Source: Paulinella micropora (taxonomy: Eukaryota > Cercozoa > Imbricatea > Euglyphida > Paulinellidae). Taken from it: 64,000 bases of DNA. The notes beneath the pieces were generated by a model. The model was not told where the DNA came from and ran no database searches. It worked only from the letters and a program-made list of their open reading frames with translations. Shown here one piece after another: positions 18,075 through 27,884 of the stretch; within the stretch, counting starts at the first letter, position 1, and each line of letters begins with the position of its first letter. Location of the stretch: the NCBI GenBank assembly GCA_019918135.1, contig WBZZ01005927.1, positions 1-64,000 on the forward strand, in the 5' to 3' direction. Position numbers and translations under genes: made by a program.

Positions 18075-21000
18075 ATGTTGGAAGTGCAATACTCGAATCA
18101 CGAATCTCTAACTGAAGCCGTCAGCAAAGCTTGCAAGCCATATCAAGGAAATGTTACGGTGCGTGTCTCTTTGTTAGCGGTCAACAGCTCTCGTCGGCGT
18201 CCAGCGAGGCCTGCGCTTGCACGCGAGAGGAGGCTTCGGCCAAAAAGGCGTAAGGTGGAAGACCTTTTGCTTACGCAATTACGCAAGGACAAAGATGCGC
18301 TTAGCGCATCTTTCCGTCAAGCTGACGCACCGTACGCCGCCGCGCTGGACAAGGCACTGGCCGGAAATGGCACCGCGCAAACGGCGGACCGCTTAAGCTA
18401 CGGGCTAGCTACTCGCTGGCACGAGCCAGGCCGGCGGGACGCCGTGCGTCGGTGTCTGTACGCTCTGCGCAGGGTGGTCGCCCAGCGGGCCGATCGGCAG
18501 AGCGAGGAAGAAAAGCTGTACGAGATCCTGTGCGACCCACAGGCACTGAACAAGCCATGCTGTCAGCAGAGATACATCAAAGCTTTGAAGCGGTGGTTGG
18601 CGCGCCAAGACAAACCCCGTGCCCTTCTCCAGGTAGGCGAGCTGCTCCTGGAACCCTGCCGCGGCCGCTGGCAAATTTCCGCGGCACAAACCAAGGCCAT
18701 TTGCGAACCAGCCCTCAAGCTTTGCTACGACGGCGTGACCGCGAGCACGGGAGTAGAGGCCAGGCAGATTATGACCTGCCTGTTCAGCAACAGCGATGCA
18801 GCCGCAGACAACGAAAACCGCCTGCACGGTACATGGCGCGTGTGGGTGTACGGCCTGGCGCTGGTGCTGGCGCAACGTGGGGGGCTGGCGCACAATTACC
18901 CGCAGATTTCTGCGCCCGAGCTGGTCAATTACCCTTTTGCTACGGCTTGCCCCGTGGCCGGCTCTGGTGTTACTAAAGTGTATGAGTCTAAATTTATCCA
19001 GCTTTGGAAAGAAAAGGTGCGTTCGGAGGAGTGGGCACCAAGGTCGTGGGTCGAGACAGAACTGAGAATGCTCAGACGAAAAAACATGCAGTGGCTTCAT
19101 CCAACCCTAGAACACCTGCGTGTCCGTGTGTCGGCCACGCGGAACGGCGCTCATTTTTTCACGGGGCCCGGGCTGCTAAACCCGCAAATCCGACAGATCC
19201 TGTTCGATGCTTTCCGGTCGAACGCGGCCAGAGGCTGCTGCTGCGTTCGGCCGAGGTTGAGGTTGCAGCTAACGACTCTGGACGGCCGGCTAGGCTACCT
19301 GCACGAACCCGGCGGCCAGGAGCGGAGCGTAGACAAGTGGTGCGCGGCGTTTTGGCGACTGGCGCTGGACGCTAACAAACACTCCGCTGTGCAGTGCGAC
19401 GACTGTCCCCCGTACCTACACCAAACGAATAATCCTGCTGCTGCTACTTCTTCTTCTGGATGCAGCATTGTAGGCTGGGACACGAGAATTGCCTTGGCCT
19501 CCGACGACCTACAATCCAAACATTTGCTGGCGTTGCGGGGTTTGGTAGTAGGCGGACTGGGCCTGCTAGACGCCCGCCTCAATCCTACAGTGTCCAGTAA
19601 GGGACTGTTTGCGTTGCACGACGGTCTAGACAGTGTCGTTTCGTCGCCCGAGAGGGTGTCGGTCGCGCTAACGCGGCTCCTAACCGCCAGGGCGCTGCTC
19701 TCGGAGTTAGACCCTGAATTTATGTACCAGGGTAAGCTCAGTCCACTGGTGCTGTACCTAGAGCCATCGGGAGCGCTCAGACTTTACATTGACGGCGCCG
19801 AGGAAAAGAGCCCGGCCTTGGGCCTGGCCAGCACGTTCCTGTGCCTACTGCAGCAGCACGCTTTCGTACTGCACTGCCGCGACGGCGCCTGGGAAATACA
19901 CGGTCTAGAGAACAGCCAGGAACTCAGCTGCCGGGCCACGGCGTTCCTAGCCCAAGCGCTGCCCGCCCTGCGCCGCGACGATGATGTTAGCAAGCTGCAA
20001 TTTACGCTGTCGCAAGCGCGGAGGCCAGGCACATCGCCTACCCGAGCTCTGGCGCTGGCCGCTAGTTTAGACAGCAAGGCACCGTGCGCAAGCGAGGAGG
20101 TGTGGCTGTTGCTGGGCTCCGCGCTAGGCTTCCGCTGGGTCCTGGACGCGGACCAGCGGCGGGAAATCCTGTTCCTACCCCCTACTGGCGCCGAGGAAGA
20201 AGAAGAAGTGGGACCCGGCTGGGAGCTGACGACGGCAACATCAGCATCATCGGTCTTGTACGAGATCAAAACAGAGTGGACGCTTGGCCTGCAACGCGAA
20301 CAATCGATGCAGGACTGGAAGGAGAGTTTCCAGTCGACACGCGTGCCCTACAAATTTTATTGCTATGCAATTGCCACAGAGTGGTTGCTGGAAATCACTT
20401 GTACTGCCACTAAGTGGTTACGGGAATCCACTTCTACTGTCGAGCCTTGCATACGGCCAGAGTGTTTGGTCTTGGCCGCAGAGATTCTCTGCTACTTCAC
20501 CCAGAGACCAGAGTTTAAATTCAAAGAAGAAGAGTTCCAGCTCCTAGCCATAGCTTGTTATTGGATAGCTCTGAAAAACGAGGAGGGGAGTAAATGGGAC
20601 TACACAGAACGTATAATGCTTCATCTTCCGGACGATTTGTGCAATGTGCAAGCACTCAAGAAAATGGAAGGAGCACTGATTACTGCGTGCTACGGCATGC
20701 TGGCCACGCCCAACGCCGCGACTATGCTGATTGATAGGGCCTCATCGCCCGAGTGCAAAGAGCTCACCGAAGGCGGCAAGCTTTTAGCTCAGCGCGTGTT
20801 GCTGGGTCTGGTACTTACGCCCCAGTTTTGGCAGCACCGGGCCTCTCGCCTCGTGTTGGCCTCGCTGCTCGCCGCGGCCCGCGCCGTCGACTCGCGCATC
20901 AGCGCCGGGCGTCTCTACGACAGCGAAACTACGCTGATTTCGGAGGCAGAAGCAATCGCGGCTCAGCTGCATTCCGCACAAGAACTGAACGGGCCCCTCC

Positions 21001-21218
21001 GGGCAGAAGCGGTTGCATTTCTGAAAAACTATCCAGAAAGTTGGGCACAGTTTGCGAACGCCTCCAGCCCCGAGGAGTGGTTACCAGAAGAAGATGTTGA
21101 TGTTGATCACGTACGTTACCACGATTCGCCCTATTGTCGTGCGGCCGGCGGGCGCTACAGCCACACGCCAGCCTCCGCCAAAACGTATGACAAGACGAGA
21201 AATAAGAGAAAAAGATGA
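18075..21218 (+). CDS. Large protein with C-terminal cyclin fold, about 1,047 aa
   Basis: The start is set at the first ATG of the frame (18,075; MLEVQYSNHESL). The N-terminus carries a nuclear-localisation-like patch (RRLRPKRRKVEDLL, near residue 55). The middle 600 residues are unrecognised. Residues about 755-940 read as two cyclin boxes. The first holds CLVLAAEILCYFTQRPE, EFQLLAIACYWIALKNEE (compare LQLVGTAAMLLASKFEE in B-type cyclins), then KKMEGALITACYGMLATPN, where the ME..L pattern is the usual helix-5 signature. The second holds LAQRVLLGLVLTPQFWQ and LVLASLLAAARAVD. The tail is acidic, then basic (TYDKTRNKRKR). Cyclins activate cyclin-dependent kinases; partner and role here are inference. 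Such a long N-terminal extension is unusual for the family. Confidence 0.7.
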   Translation: MLEVQYSNHESLTEAVSKACKPYQGNVTVRVSLLAVNSSRRRPARPALARERRLRPKRRKVEDLLLTQLRKDKDALSASFRQADAPYAAALDKALAGNGTAQTADRLSYGLATRWHEPGRRDAVRRCLYALRRVVAQRADRQSEEEKLYEILCDPQALNKPCCQQRYIKALKRWLARQDKPRALLQVGELLLEPCRGRWQISAAQTKAICEPALKLCYDGVTASTGVEARQIMTCLFSNSDAAADNENRLHGTWRVWVYGLALVLAQRGGLAHNYPQISAPELVNYPFATACPVAGSGVTKVYESKFIQLWKEKVRSEEWAPRSWVETELRMLRRKNMQWLHPTLEHLRVRVSATRNGAHFFTGPGLLNPQIRQILFDAFRSNAARGCCCVRPRLRLQLTTLDGRLGYLHEPGGQERSVDKWCAAFWRLALDANKHSAVQCDDCPPYLHQTNNPAAATSSSGCSIVGWDTRIALASDDLQSKHLLALRGLVVGGLGLLDARLNPTVSSKGLFALHDGLDSVVSSPERVSVALTRLLTARALLSELDPEFMYQGKLSPLVLYLEPSGALRLYIDGAEEKSPALGLASTFLCLLQQHAFVLHCRDGAWEIHGLENSQELSCRATAFLAQALPALRRDDDVSKLQFTLSQARRPGTSPTRALALAASLDSKAPCASEEVWLLLGSALGFRWVLDADQRREILFLPPTGAEEEEEVGPGWELTTATSASSVLYEIKTEWTLGLQREQSMQDWKESFQSTRVPYKFYCYAIATEWLLEITCTATKWLRESTSTVEPCIRPECLVLAAEILCYFTQRPEFKFKEEEFQLLAIACYWIALKNEEGSKWDYTERIMLHLPDDLCNVQALKKMEGALITACYGMLATPNAATMLIDRASSPECKELTEGGKLLAQRVLLGLVLTPQFWQHRASRLVLASLLAAARAVDSRISAGRLYDSETTLISEAEAIAAQLHSAQELNGPLRAEAVAFLKNYPESWAQFANASSPEEWLPEEDVDVDHVRYHDSPYCRAAGGRYSHTPASAKTYDKTRNKRKR

Positions 21219-21368
21219 GACGGTCTCGCCGCAAAACAAAAGGGACGAGAGGGGGGGGGGGGGGAAGGGGGGGGGGGGGGGAGGGTGCCCCACAAACACC
21301 TGCCCAAAGAAATAAAAACAACAACAAAGTCGAAATCCTTCTGGCCACCAGCGATCAGCGGCCGGCCA

Positions 21369-21660
21369 ATGCTCCACGTGGAGACGCCAGCGTTATGCGA
21401 ACTGAAGCTCACGCCTGAAAACGAAAGCAAGATCGAACGTGCATTACCGGTTATTTCTAAAACGCTCGCAGCTTTCGAGCACTGCGAAAGCCTAGTCACT
21501 GCGCTCGTGTCGTCGCCCAGGATTGCGCAATTCACCATCGGGCGTGGCCTGCTGTGGCTGCTCGGGTCTTCGCCGGGACCTGCAGACTGCGAGGATGAGC
21601 CGTTCCCGCTGCCCCTCGTGTGTGTGCCTTGGTGCTCCTTTCGCTGCTCCGACGGGCACA
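21369..21660 (+). CDS. N-terminal part of an unknown protein, truncated by repeats
   Basis: From ATG 21,369 the frame reads MLHVETPALCELKLTPENES and then helical sequence (SLVTALVSSPRIAQFTIGRG). At about 21,640 it enters the 290-base repeat, which supplies the remaining residues and the stop at 21,782. It is probably the 5' part of a gene interrupted by repeat insertion. Confidence 0.4.
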
Positions 21661-21870
21661 CGAAAGGGAAGGGGGTGTGCTGCTCGTTCTCAGACAGGTG
21701 CATGGATGGGGGAGGGGTGTACGAAACCCTCCTTCTTTCTTCTCTCTTCCCCCCTCCCTTTCTTGCCCCTTCTATTTGTTAGCCCTCTCCCCGGTGCCAA
21801 GTCTAAAACTGTCGAAATTTAATTCAGCGTAAATTGTACTTTTTCAGTGCGCCCCTTCCCCCCCCCAAAA
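21630..21870 (+). repeat. 290-base repeat unit, forward copy
   Basis: The unit runs from a CTCCTTCTC/GACGGGCACACGA module through GTGCTGCTCGTTCTCAGACAG to GTGCCAAGTCTAAAACTGTCG and AATTTAATTCAGCGTAAATT. The same unit is tandemly arrayed at 23,550-24,700. Confidence 0.7.
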
Positions 21871-21889
21871 AAAAGGAAATAAAATTTAT

Positions 21890-22675
21890 TTAAACTGCAG
21901 GTTCCTCTTCTCCGCTCACCGCGTCTTCTGTTCGCCATAGCAAGCTGTCAATGCAATCGTCGTCGTACACTATGTATGTCGGGCCTACCATTTTGGTAGT
22001 GACGAAAGCACTATACGCATCGTAGTTTTTTAAACACTCTTGCAGGAACGTGCGATACTTTCTCTTGAATGACAGGTATTCATTGCCTTTAAGGATGAAT
22101 TTCTCCGTGCCGTCCTCCAAGTCGGACAGATCCAACCCAGCAGTGCCCCATATGCCAAACAAGTAGTCCACCGCGTGGTAGAAACATTTTATGTCAACCT
22201 TTGTTTCTTCGTTCAGCAGATGTTCATCCATGCTCGAGCTCAGCGCTCCTACAACTTCATTTGGAAACAACTTGGCAAAGTTAATATCTCCATTCTCGCC
22301 GAACATTGTACACATTTTTTCCTGGTATATCGCCCCACATTCTCGCCAAATAACTCGGCAAATCTTATTGCGTTCGATTTCGGGGCATTGTCGCTTTCCT
22401 TCGAATTGAAAGACTGCGTTTAGTTTCCTCCAATCGACAACGTACTTGAAGAAGCATTCCTGCAGTTTAATGTAAGCTTTGACAAAGACTTTTGATTCGG
22501 GATAATCGTAGCAAATCGAAAGTCTGTCGACGGCTTTTAGCATATCTTCAAGGAACTTTCCTTCGAAGTTCTTGAACTCATCGTTAAAGATGTTAACTGC
22601 AACCAGTGGTTGATGGGCAAGGAGGCACAACTCGATCTCGTGAGCACATCTTTCAATGCTCCCAAGTTTCTCCAT
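21890..22675 (-). CDS. Unknown 261-aa protein, acidic tail
   Basis: The ATG at 22,675 opens MEKLGSIERCAHEIELCLLA. The protein is helical and rich in aromatic residues (FKNFEGKFLEDMLKAVDRL, CFYHAVDYLFGIWGTAGLD) with an acidic C-terminus (EDAVSGEEEPAV). The gene is noticeably more AT-rich than its neighbours, which may indicate a different origin. The stop codon overlaps an AATAAA signal. No known domain is recognised. Confidence 0.7.
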   Translation of the reverse strand: MEKLGSIERCAHEIELCLLAHQPLVAVNIFNDEFKNFEGKFLEDMLKAVDRLSICYDYPESKVFVKAYIKLQECFFKYVVDWRKLNAVFQFEGKRQCPEIERNKICRVIWRECGAIYQEKMCTMFGENGDINFAKLFPNEVVGALSSSMDEHLLNEETKVDIKCFYHAVDYLFGIWGTAGLDLSDLEDGTEKFILKGNEYLSFKRKYRTFLQECLKNYDAYSAFVTTKMVGPTYIVYDDDCIDSLLWRTEDAVSGEEEPAV

Positions 22676-22747
22676 CGCAACCAATCAAGTATAAAAATAA
22701 ACATTCATTTTCTCGCGTCGCAGACACTTCTTTGCCTTGGGCTGCAG

Positions 22748-23556
22748 GCCTCTGAGAGTTAAGGGGGGAGGGGAGAGGTAAGGGGAGCACCCCCACCCCC
22801 TTTCAGTGTAATCCGCCGAAGCAAATATACTTGTATGTTTGGGAGGCCAATGTGCTGTCGCATATGACTCTCCCCATTAACTTTCTAAGTAAACTGCCAA
22901 TCGCAGAAGGCGCACAAATCAAGAATTTTTAATAAAACATGACAAAGCTCTGGCGCGGTCGGACCACCTTCGACCCCACGCCGCCGAAGCTAGCGTGCCC
23001 ATTGATTTTCCGTGTCCAGGAGACCCTTGCAATCCGTAAGATCTAAGCGTTGGAAGTCTGTTAGCTGTGACAAAAAGGGTAGCCCGTTTTTTGTTAGCTT
23101 CTTGCACTCCGAAAGGTTCAAATCCTGCAGCGCCGGGAAACGCGCCACCAAGTCGCGCGACCCCGCGTCCTTTAGCTCGTAGCACCGAGACAGGTTAAGC
23201 TTGCGCAAGCTGGACGCTCGCGCCTTGGGCGGTTTCTTGCCCCTTGGCCTACGCGCGGGTTCTTCGCCCGTCAGGAGAGAACAATCTGAAATATCTAATT
23301 CTTCTAGCGCGGGGAAGTTGGCCGCCGACAAGTACGCCCAGATCGCATCCGTTAGCTTGAAGCAGGTCGACAAGCTTAGCCGCCGCAGCAGAGGAAGATT
23401 TCCCGACAAGTGCGCCACCCCCGCGTCCGTGATCTTGGCGCAATATTGCAGACTGAGGACCTGTAGTGCAGGAAAATTCTTTTTTGACAAGTGCAGCAAG
23501 ACTTGGTCCGTGGTCCAGGGGCAATAAGAGAGATCTAGCTCCTGGAGCTGCTGCTC
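22748..23556 (-). pseudogene. Truncated duplicate of the LRR gene at 26,102-27,364
   Basis: About 810 bases here and at 25,850-26,660 are nearly identical, including the 3' flank down to GCCTCTGAGAGTTAAGGGG. The open part (22,990-23,556) encodes the last seven or so LRRs (for example ELDLSYCPWTTDQVLLHLSK). It lacks the 5' half of the gene: at 23,556 the match ends abruptly at GAGCTCCTGGAGCTGC and a 290-base repeat begins. The high identity suggests a recent event. Confidence 0.85.
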
Positions 23557-24710
23557 CTTCTCAGACGGGTGCACGAGGGGGGAGGGTGTGCTGCTCGTTC
23601 TCAGGCAGGTGCATAGGTGGGGGGCACAAAACCTTCCCCGCCCCTCTCTCTCTCTCTCTCTCAGTGGTTCTCTGACGGGAGTTGAGCTCATTTCGTCTTC
23701 CCCCCCCCCCCCCCCCTTACATTCGCTAGCCCCCCGGTACCAAGTCTAAAACTGTCGAAATTTAATATAAGAATTGTACCTTTTCAGCGCGCCCCTTCTA
23801 TTTGTTTGCCCCCCCCGGTGCCAAGTCTAAGACTGTCGAAATTCAATTAAAAAAATTGCACCTTTTTGGTGCGCCCCTTTCCCCCGCTGCTTCTTCTCCG
23901 ACGGGCGCACGAGGGGGGAGGGGGTGTGTTGCTCGTTCTCAGGCAGGTGCATAGGTGGAGGGCACAAAACCCTTCCCCGCCCCTCTCTCCTAGTAGTTCT
24001 CTAACGGGAGTTGAGATTATTCCGATTACCCCCCCCCCCCCTTTCTTCTCTCCTCCCCCTTCCCTCTCACTTTCTCTCCTCCCTTCCATATGTTAACCCC
24101 CCGGTGCAAAGTCTAAGACTGTCGAGATTTAATTCAGCGTAAATTGTACTTTTTCAGCGCGCCCCTTCCCTCGCTGCTCCTTCTTCGAGGGCCGCACGAG
24201 GGGAGGGGGGGGGTGTGCTGCTCGTTCTCAGACAGGTGCCTGGGTTGGGGGGCACAAAACCCTTCCCCGCCCCTCTCTCCTAGTAGTTCTCGGACGGGAG
24301 TTGAGCTCATTCCGTCTTCCTCCTCCATCCCCCCCTTTCTCTTCCCCCTTCCCTCTCTCTACCCCCCCCCTCACCTGCCCCTTCCATTCGTAGCCCCCCG
24401 GTGCCAAGTCTAAGACTGTCGAAATTTAATAAAAAAAATTGTACTCTTTCAGCGCGCCCCTTCCCTCGCTGCCCCTTCTTCTCCGACGGGTGCACGAAGG
24501 GAAAGGGGGTGTGCTGCTCGTTCTCAGACAGGGGCCTGGGGAGGGGGGGGGCACGAAACCATCCCCCTTCCCTCTCTCCTCCCCCTTCCTTCTCTCTTCC
24601 CCCCCCTCCCTCCCTCCCTCTCCTGCCCCTTTTATTTGTTAGCCCCCCCCGGTGCCAAGTCTAGGACTGTCGAAGTTCAATTCAGCGTAGATTATACTTC
24701 TTCGGGGGAT
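23556..24710 (+). repeat. Tandem array of about four 290-base units
   Basis: Units begin near 23,556, 23,880, 24,172 and 24,470. Each contains CTTCTC..CGACGGG..CACGAGGG, GTGCTGCTCGTTCTCAG, GCACAAAACC, a C-run, then GTGCCAAGTCTAAGACTGTCG and a T-rich end with CAGCGCGCCCCTT. The AATTCAGCGTAAATT end is the same core seen in the dispersed short element. Long homopolymer runs vary between units. Confidence 0.8.
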
Positions 24711-24837
24711 GCTCCAGCGCTCCCTTTTTCTTGTTTTATCGACCCAAATCAGGTTTCACTCTCCCCCCCCCACCCCACCGGGCGCCATAAGACTCAGGCC
24801 TGAGGATTCTATGTTTGACACTTCTTGGCCTTGTCAG

Positions 24838-25779
24838 CTAGGGTAAGTCCACGCGCTGCCGGCCGGCCTTTGGCTGCGAGCCACCCCGAGTTTGCAACTT
24901 GGGGTGGTCGGCCGGCAGTCTATATTCAAAGTCTTCTCCTCCCGTCATCACTGACCGCAGCATTCCCCCAAGCCGCACCGCCACGCAACGAGGTCGGACG
25001 CACATCAACGCGGGGCTAGAGCTAGCTTCCTGAGTGACAGGCACATGCACGCACACACGCGTCCACATCTCGTTCCGCCACTTTGGGTTCCCGCACCTGT
25101 ACAAGACCTGGAGCAGGAGGTCGCCGACTTTTGATTCTGACAAATCAAGTGGTAGGTAGACGCCCTTTTTCTCTATCTCTGCCTTTTTGCTCTCGTCGTG
25201 TCCGTGAATGACATACACATTCGAATTCCAAGGGGGTCTGGTTTGCGCGGGTGGTTGAATTCGAGCTAAGGTTTCTTCCAATGCTAATTCTCTTTCCATG
25301 CTACGTATTGGGACCTCCCTCAATGTTACTTTATAATCATTGGGAAGCGACAATCGAACCGAACCGTGTCGGGCAAAGGTAGCAAGCTTATGGTGAAAGC
25401 TATCAAGAGCTTCGCTTGGCTCTGCAAACGAGAGCTTGCCCTCTTTTTCAGGATACACGACTGAGGTGTAACCCAAGAACCGGACTCTGTATGCGATTTG
25501 CAACATAACGCGAACGGATTCGTCATTGTTCATTTTCACTGGCTTGCCCATGTCCCGACTAGTGTAGTACGGAGCACCAACATAAATCTTGCAATCCTCG
25601 TAGTCAAGCACTGTCCAATCGGCAGTCTCGTCCTGGCGGGAACGGGTTTGGCACAGGTACAGCTTTTTTGCCGACGCTTCCCCCTCGCCGCCTTGCTGTC
25701 GGACTGCTGCTAAAACTCTGTCATATTGATTAGGCTTGACCGGCTCGAGAATCACAAACGCTGAGTTTTTTCCGTTCAT
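24838..25779 (-). CDS. Unknown 313-aa protein
   Basis: The ATG at 25,779 opens MNGKNSAFVILEPVKPNQYD. The N-terminal 170 residues alternate strand-like and helical segments (DYEDCKIYVGAPYYTSRD, VRVMLQIAYRVRFLGYTSVV). The middle has SNVYVIHGHDESKKAEIEKK, which resembles the start of TIR-like or nucleotide-binding folds (VFVIHGHD is typical of bacterial predicted nucleotide-binding TIR-like proteins), but the match is short. The C-terminal 80 residues are basic and contain Pro. No close family is certain. It lies between the 290-base array and the LRR gene, on the same strand as the latter. Confidence 0.65.
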   Translation of the reverse strand: MNGKNSAFVILEPVKPNQYDRVLAAVRQQGGEGEASAKKLYLCQTRSRQDETADWTVLDYEDCKIYVGAPYYTSRDMGKPVKMNNDESVRVMLQIAYRVRFLGYTSVVYPEKEGKLSFAEPSEALDSFHHKLATFARHGSVRLSLPNDYKVTLREVPIRSMERELALEETLARIQPPAQTRPPWNSNVYVIHGHDESKKAEIEKKGVYLPLDLSESKVGDLLLQVLYRCGNPKWRNEMWTRVCVHVPVTQEASSSPALMCVRPRCVAVRLGGMLRSVMTGGEDFEYRLPADHPKLQTRGGSQPKAGRQRVDLP

Positions 25780-26101
25780 CGAACCTTGTTTTTTCTTCTT
25801 CGTTTTATTGCTTTAGCGCTGGGTGCGGCCTGCTCGTCCACTTGAGAGCATGCCTCTGAGAGTTAAGGGGGGACAGGAGAGGTGAGGGGAGCACCCCCCC
25901 CCTCTTTCAGCGTAACCCGGCGAAGCAAATATACTCGTATGTTTGAAAGGCCAGTGTGCTGTCGCATATGACTCTCCCCATTAACTTTCTAAGTAAACTG
26001 CCAATCGCAGAAGGCGCACAAATCAAGAATTTTTAATAAGACATGACAAAGCTCTGGCGCGGTCGGACCACCTTCGACCCACGCCGCCGAAGCTAGCGTG
26101 C

Positions 26102-27364
26102 TCATCGATTTTCCGTGTCCAAGAGACCCTCGCAATCCGTAAGATCTAAGCGTTGGAAGTCTGTTAGCTGTGACAAAAAGGGTAGCCCGTCTTTTGTTAG
26201 CTTCTTGCACTCCGAAAGGTTCAAATCCTGCAGCGCCGGGAAACGCGCCACCAAGTCGCGCAACCCCGCGTCCTTTAGCTCGTAGCACCGAGACAGATTA
26301 AGCTTGCGCAAGCTGGACGCTCGCGCCTTGAGCGGTTTCTTGCCCCTTGGCCTACGCGAGGGTTCTTCGCCCGTCAGTAGAGAACAATCTGAAATATCTA
26401 ATTCTTCTAGCGCGGGGAAGTTGGCCGCTGACAAGTACGCCCAGATCGCATCCGTTAGCTTGAAGCAGGTCGACAAGCTTAGCCGCCGCAGCAGAGGAAG
26501 ATTTCCCGACAAGTGCGCCACCCCCGCGTCCGTGATCTTGGCGCAATATTGCAGACTGAGGACCTGTAGTGCAGGAAAATTCTTTTTGGACAAGTGCAGC
26601 AAGACTTGGTCCGTGGTCCAGGGGCAATAAGAGAGATCTAGCTCCTGGAGCTGCGGACAGCCCTGTTGCGCAAAGTGAGTCAGACCCTCGGTCGTAAGCC
26701 CAAAGCAGCGAGAGAGGCGTAGTCGTTTCAGCTGGGGGGGCAGGTGGCGCAGTGCCTTGTACGTGATGGCTGCACAAGATTCCAGATCTAGCTCTTGGAG
26801 ATGCGGCAGCAAGCTAATGACTTGCTGAAGACCTTTGTCCGTAAGCTTCGAAAGCCCCCCGAGAACTAGCCGCCGAGCCCCGCTGAAGTTTGTTACAAAC
26901 TGCGCCAGCGCGTCGTCCGCTAGCTGTGAGCAGCCCGACAGATCTAATCCTTGGACGCGGAGGCTGCGAAGCATTGCCAGAGCCGGCGGGTCAGGGAGCG
27001 TGTTATTGCGTACCACTACTTTACGAACCGGCGCGCCCGCGCGTGCCCAAGCGCAGCCATACTGCAGCAGCAAGTGTACATCTACTGGCTTGCTCAGGTC
27101 CAGCTCGGATAGGTCGTGTTTCTTGCTTCGATATTCCAAGAAATCGTCCATGGACGTTGTGCCAGCAAAGAGGCTGCTCACGGAAAAGGGACGCGGCGCA
27201 CCGCTCCCTGCCTTGCAAACAGTCTTGCAAACCTTCTTGAACGGAGGGCTTGGTGGCGACGAAGGCGGCGTTGGAGGATTGCTTGGGGGCAACGGCGACG
27301 ACGGCGAGGACAACGCCGGAGCTTCTTGGCGCATAGTAGCAGCAGCTCCTTTTCGTTTAGGCAT
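26102..27364 (-). CDS. Leucine-rich-repeat protein with Pro/Ser-rich N-terminus, 420 aa
   Basis: The ATG at 27,364 (MPKRKGAAATMRQEAP) is chosen because sequence upstream is low complexity. Residues 15-60 are Pro/Ser-rich. From about 75 the protein has a domain shared with the paralogue at 59,655 (MDDFLEYRSKKHDLSELDLS), then about ten cysteine-containing LRRs of 25-27 residues (LQELDLSYCPWTTDQVLLHL, LQVLSLQYCAKITDAGVAHL) to the end. This is the FBXL/AMN1 type of LRR, which in known proteins recognises substrates of SCF ubiquitin ligases, but a clear F-box is not seen. A truncated copy lies at 22,748-23,556. A role in ubiquitin pathways is inference. Confidence 0.85.
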   Translation of the reverse strand: MPKRKGAAATMRQEAPALSSPSSPLPPSNPPTPPSSPPSPPFKKVCKTVCKAGSGAPRPFSVSSLFAGTTSMDDFLEYRSKKHDLSELDLSKPVDVHLLLQYGCAWARAGAPVRKVVVRNNTLPDPPALAMLRSLRVQGLDLSGCSQLADDALAQFVTNFSGARRLVLGGLSKLTDKGLQQVISLLPHLQELDLESCAAITYKALRHLPPQLKRLRLSRCFGLTTEGLTHFAQQGCPQLQELDLSYCPWTTDQVLLHLSKKNFPALQVLSLQYCAKITDAGVAHLSGNLPLLRRLSLSTCFKLTDAIWAYLSAANFPALEELDISDCSLLTGEEPSRRPRGKKPLKARASSLRKLNLSRCYELKDAGLRDLVARFPALQDLNLSECKKLTKDGLPFLSQLTDFQRLDLTDCEGLLDTENR

Positions 27365-27399
27365 TGCTGAGAAACACCAAAAATGGCTTTTGCTCGTCA

Positions 27400-27708
27400 C
27401 ACAAGCTCCTTGGGTCTGTGCACAATGGGGGGGGTGCTGCCCCCCCCCCTCCTCTCTTTCTCGATGAAGGGGGGGGGTGCCCCCCCCCCCCTTTGTGCGC
27501 ACACCCTAGGCGGGAGTGCCCCCCCCCGACGCTAAGGCTGGAGCTTGTACCAAAGAAAAGGTTAGCTCTGTCAGAGAAGACTGCACGGAGAGGAGGAGGA
27601 GGGGGGGGGAGAGAGAGAATCCAAAAAAAAGGGGGTGGGGACAAGAAGAAGGGGAGGGGGGCCGCCCCTTTTCTTCCCCTCCCCTCTTTCTCTCTCCTTT
27701 TCTCTCGT

Positions 27709-27745
<37 letters not shown>

Positions 27746-27880
27746 TTTAATTTTTTTTTATCTCCTTTGTGATTGCCTGGGCAAGAGCAATTTGCTGTCC
27801 TAACTATCAGACGAAGATCTGCCCTTGTCTGGGAGTCAAGGAACTTCTTGCACACGGATTGGATTGAAATCTTAGAGAGT
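27400..27880. repeat. Homopolymer-rich spacer with (TA)n run
   Basis: Several C and G runs of 8 to 10 bases lie between 27,428 and 27,665. A (TA) microsatellite of about 30 bases lies at 27,713-27,743. No gene is seen. Confidence 0.7.
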
Positions 27881-27884
27881 CAGG

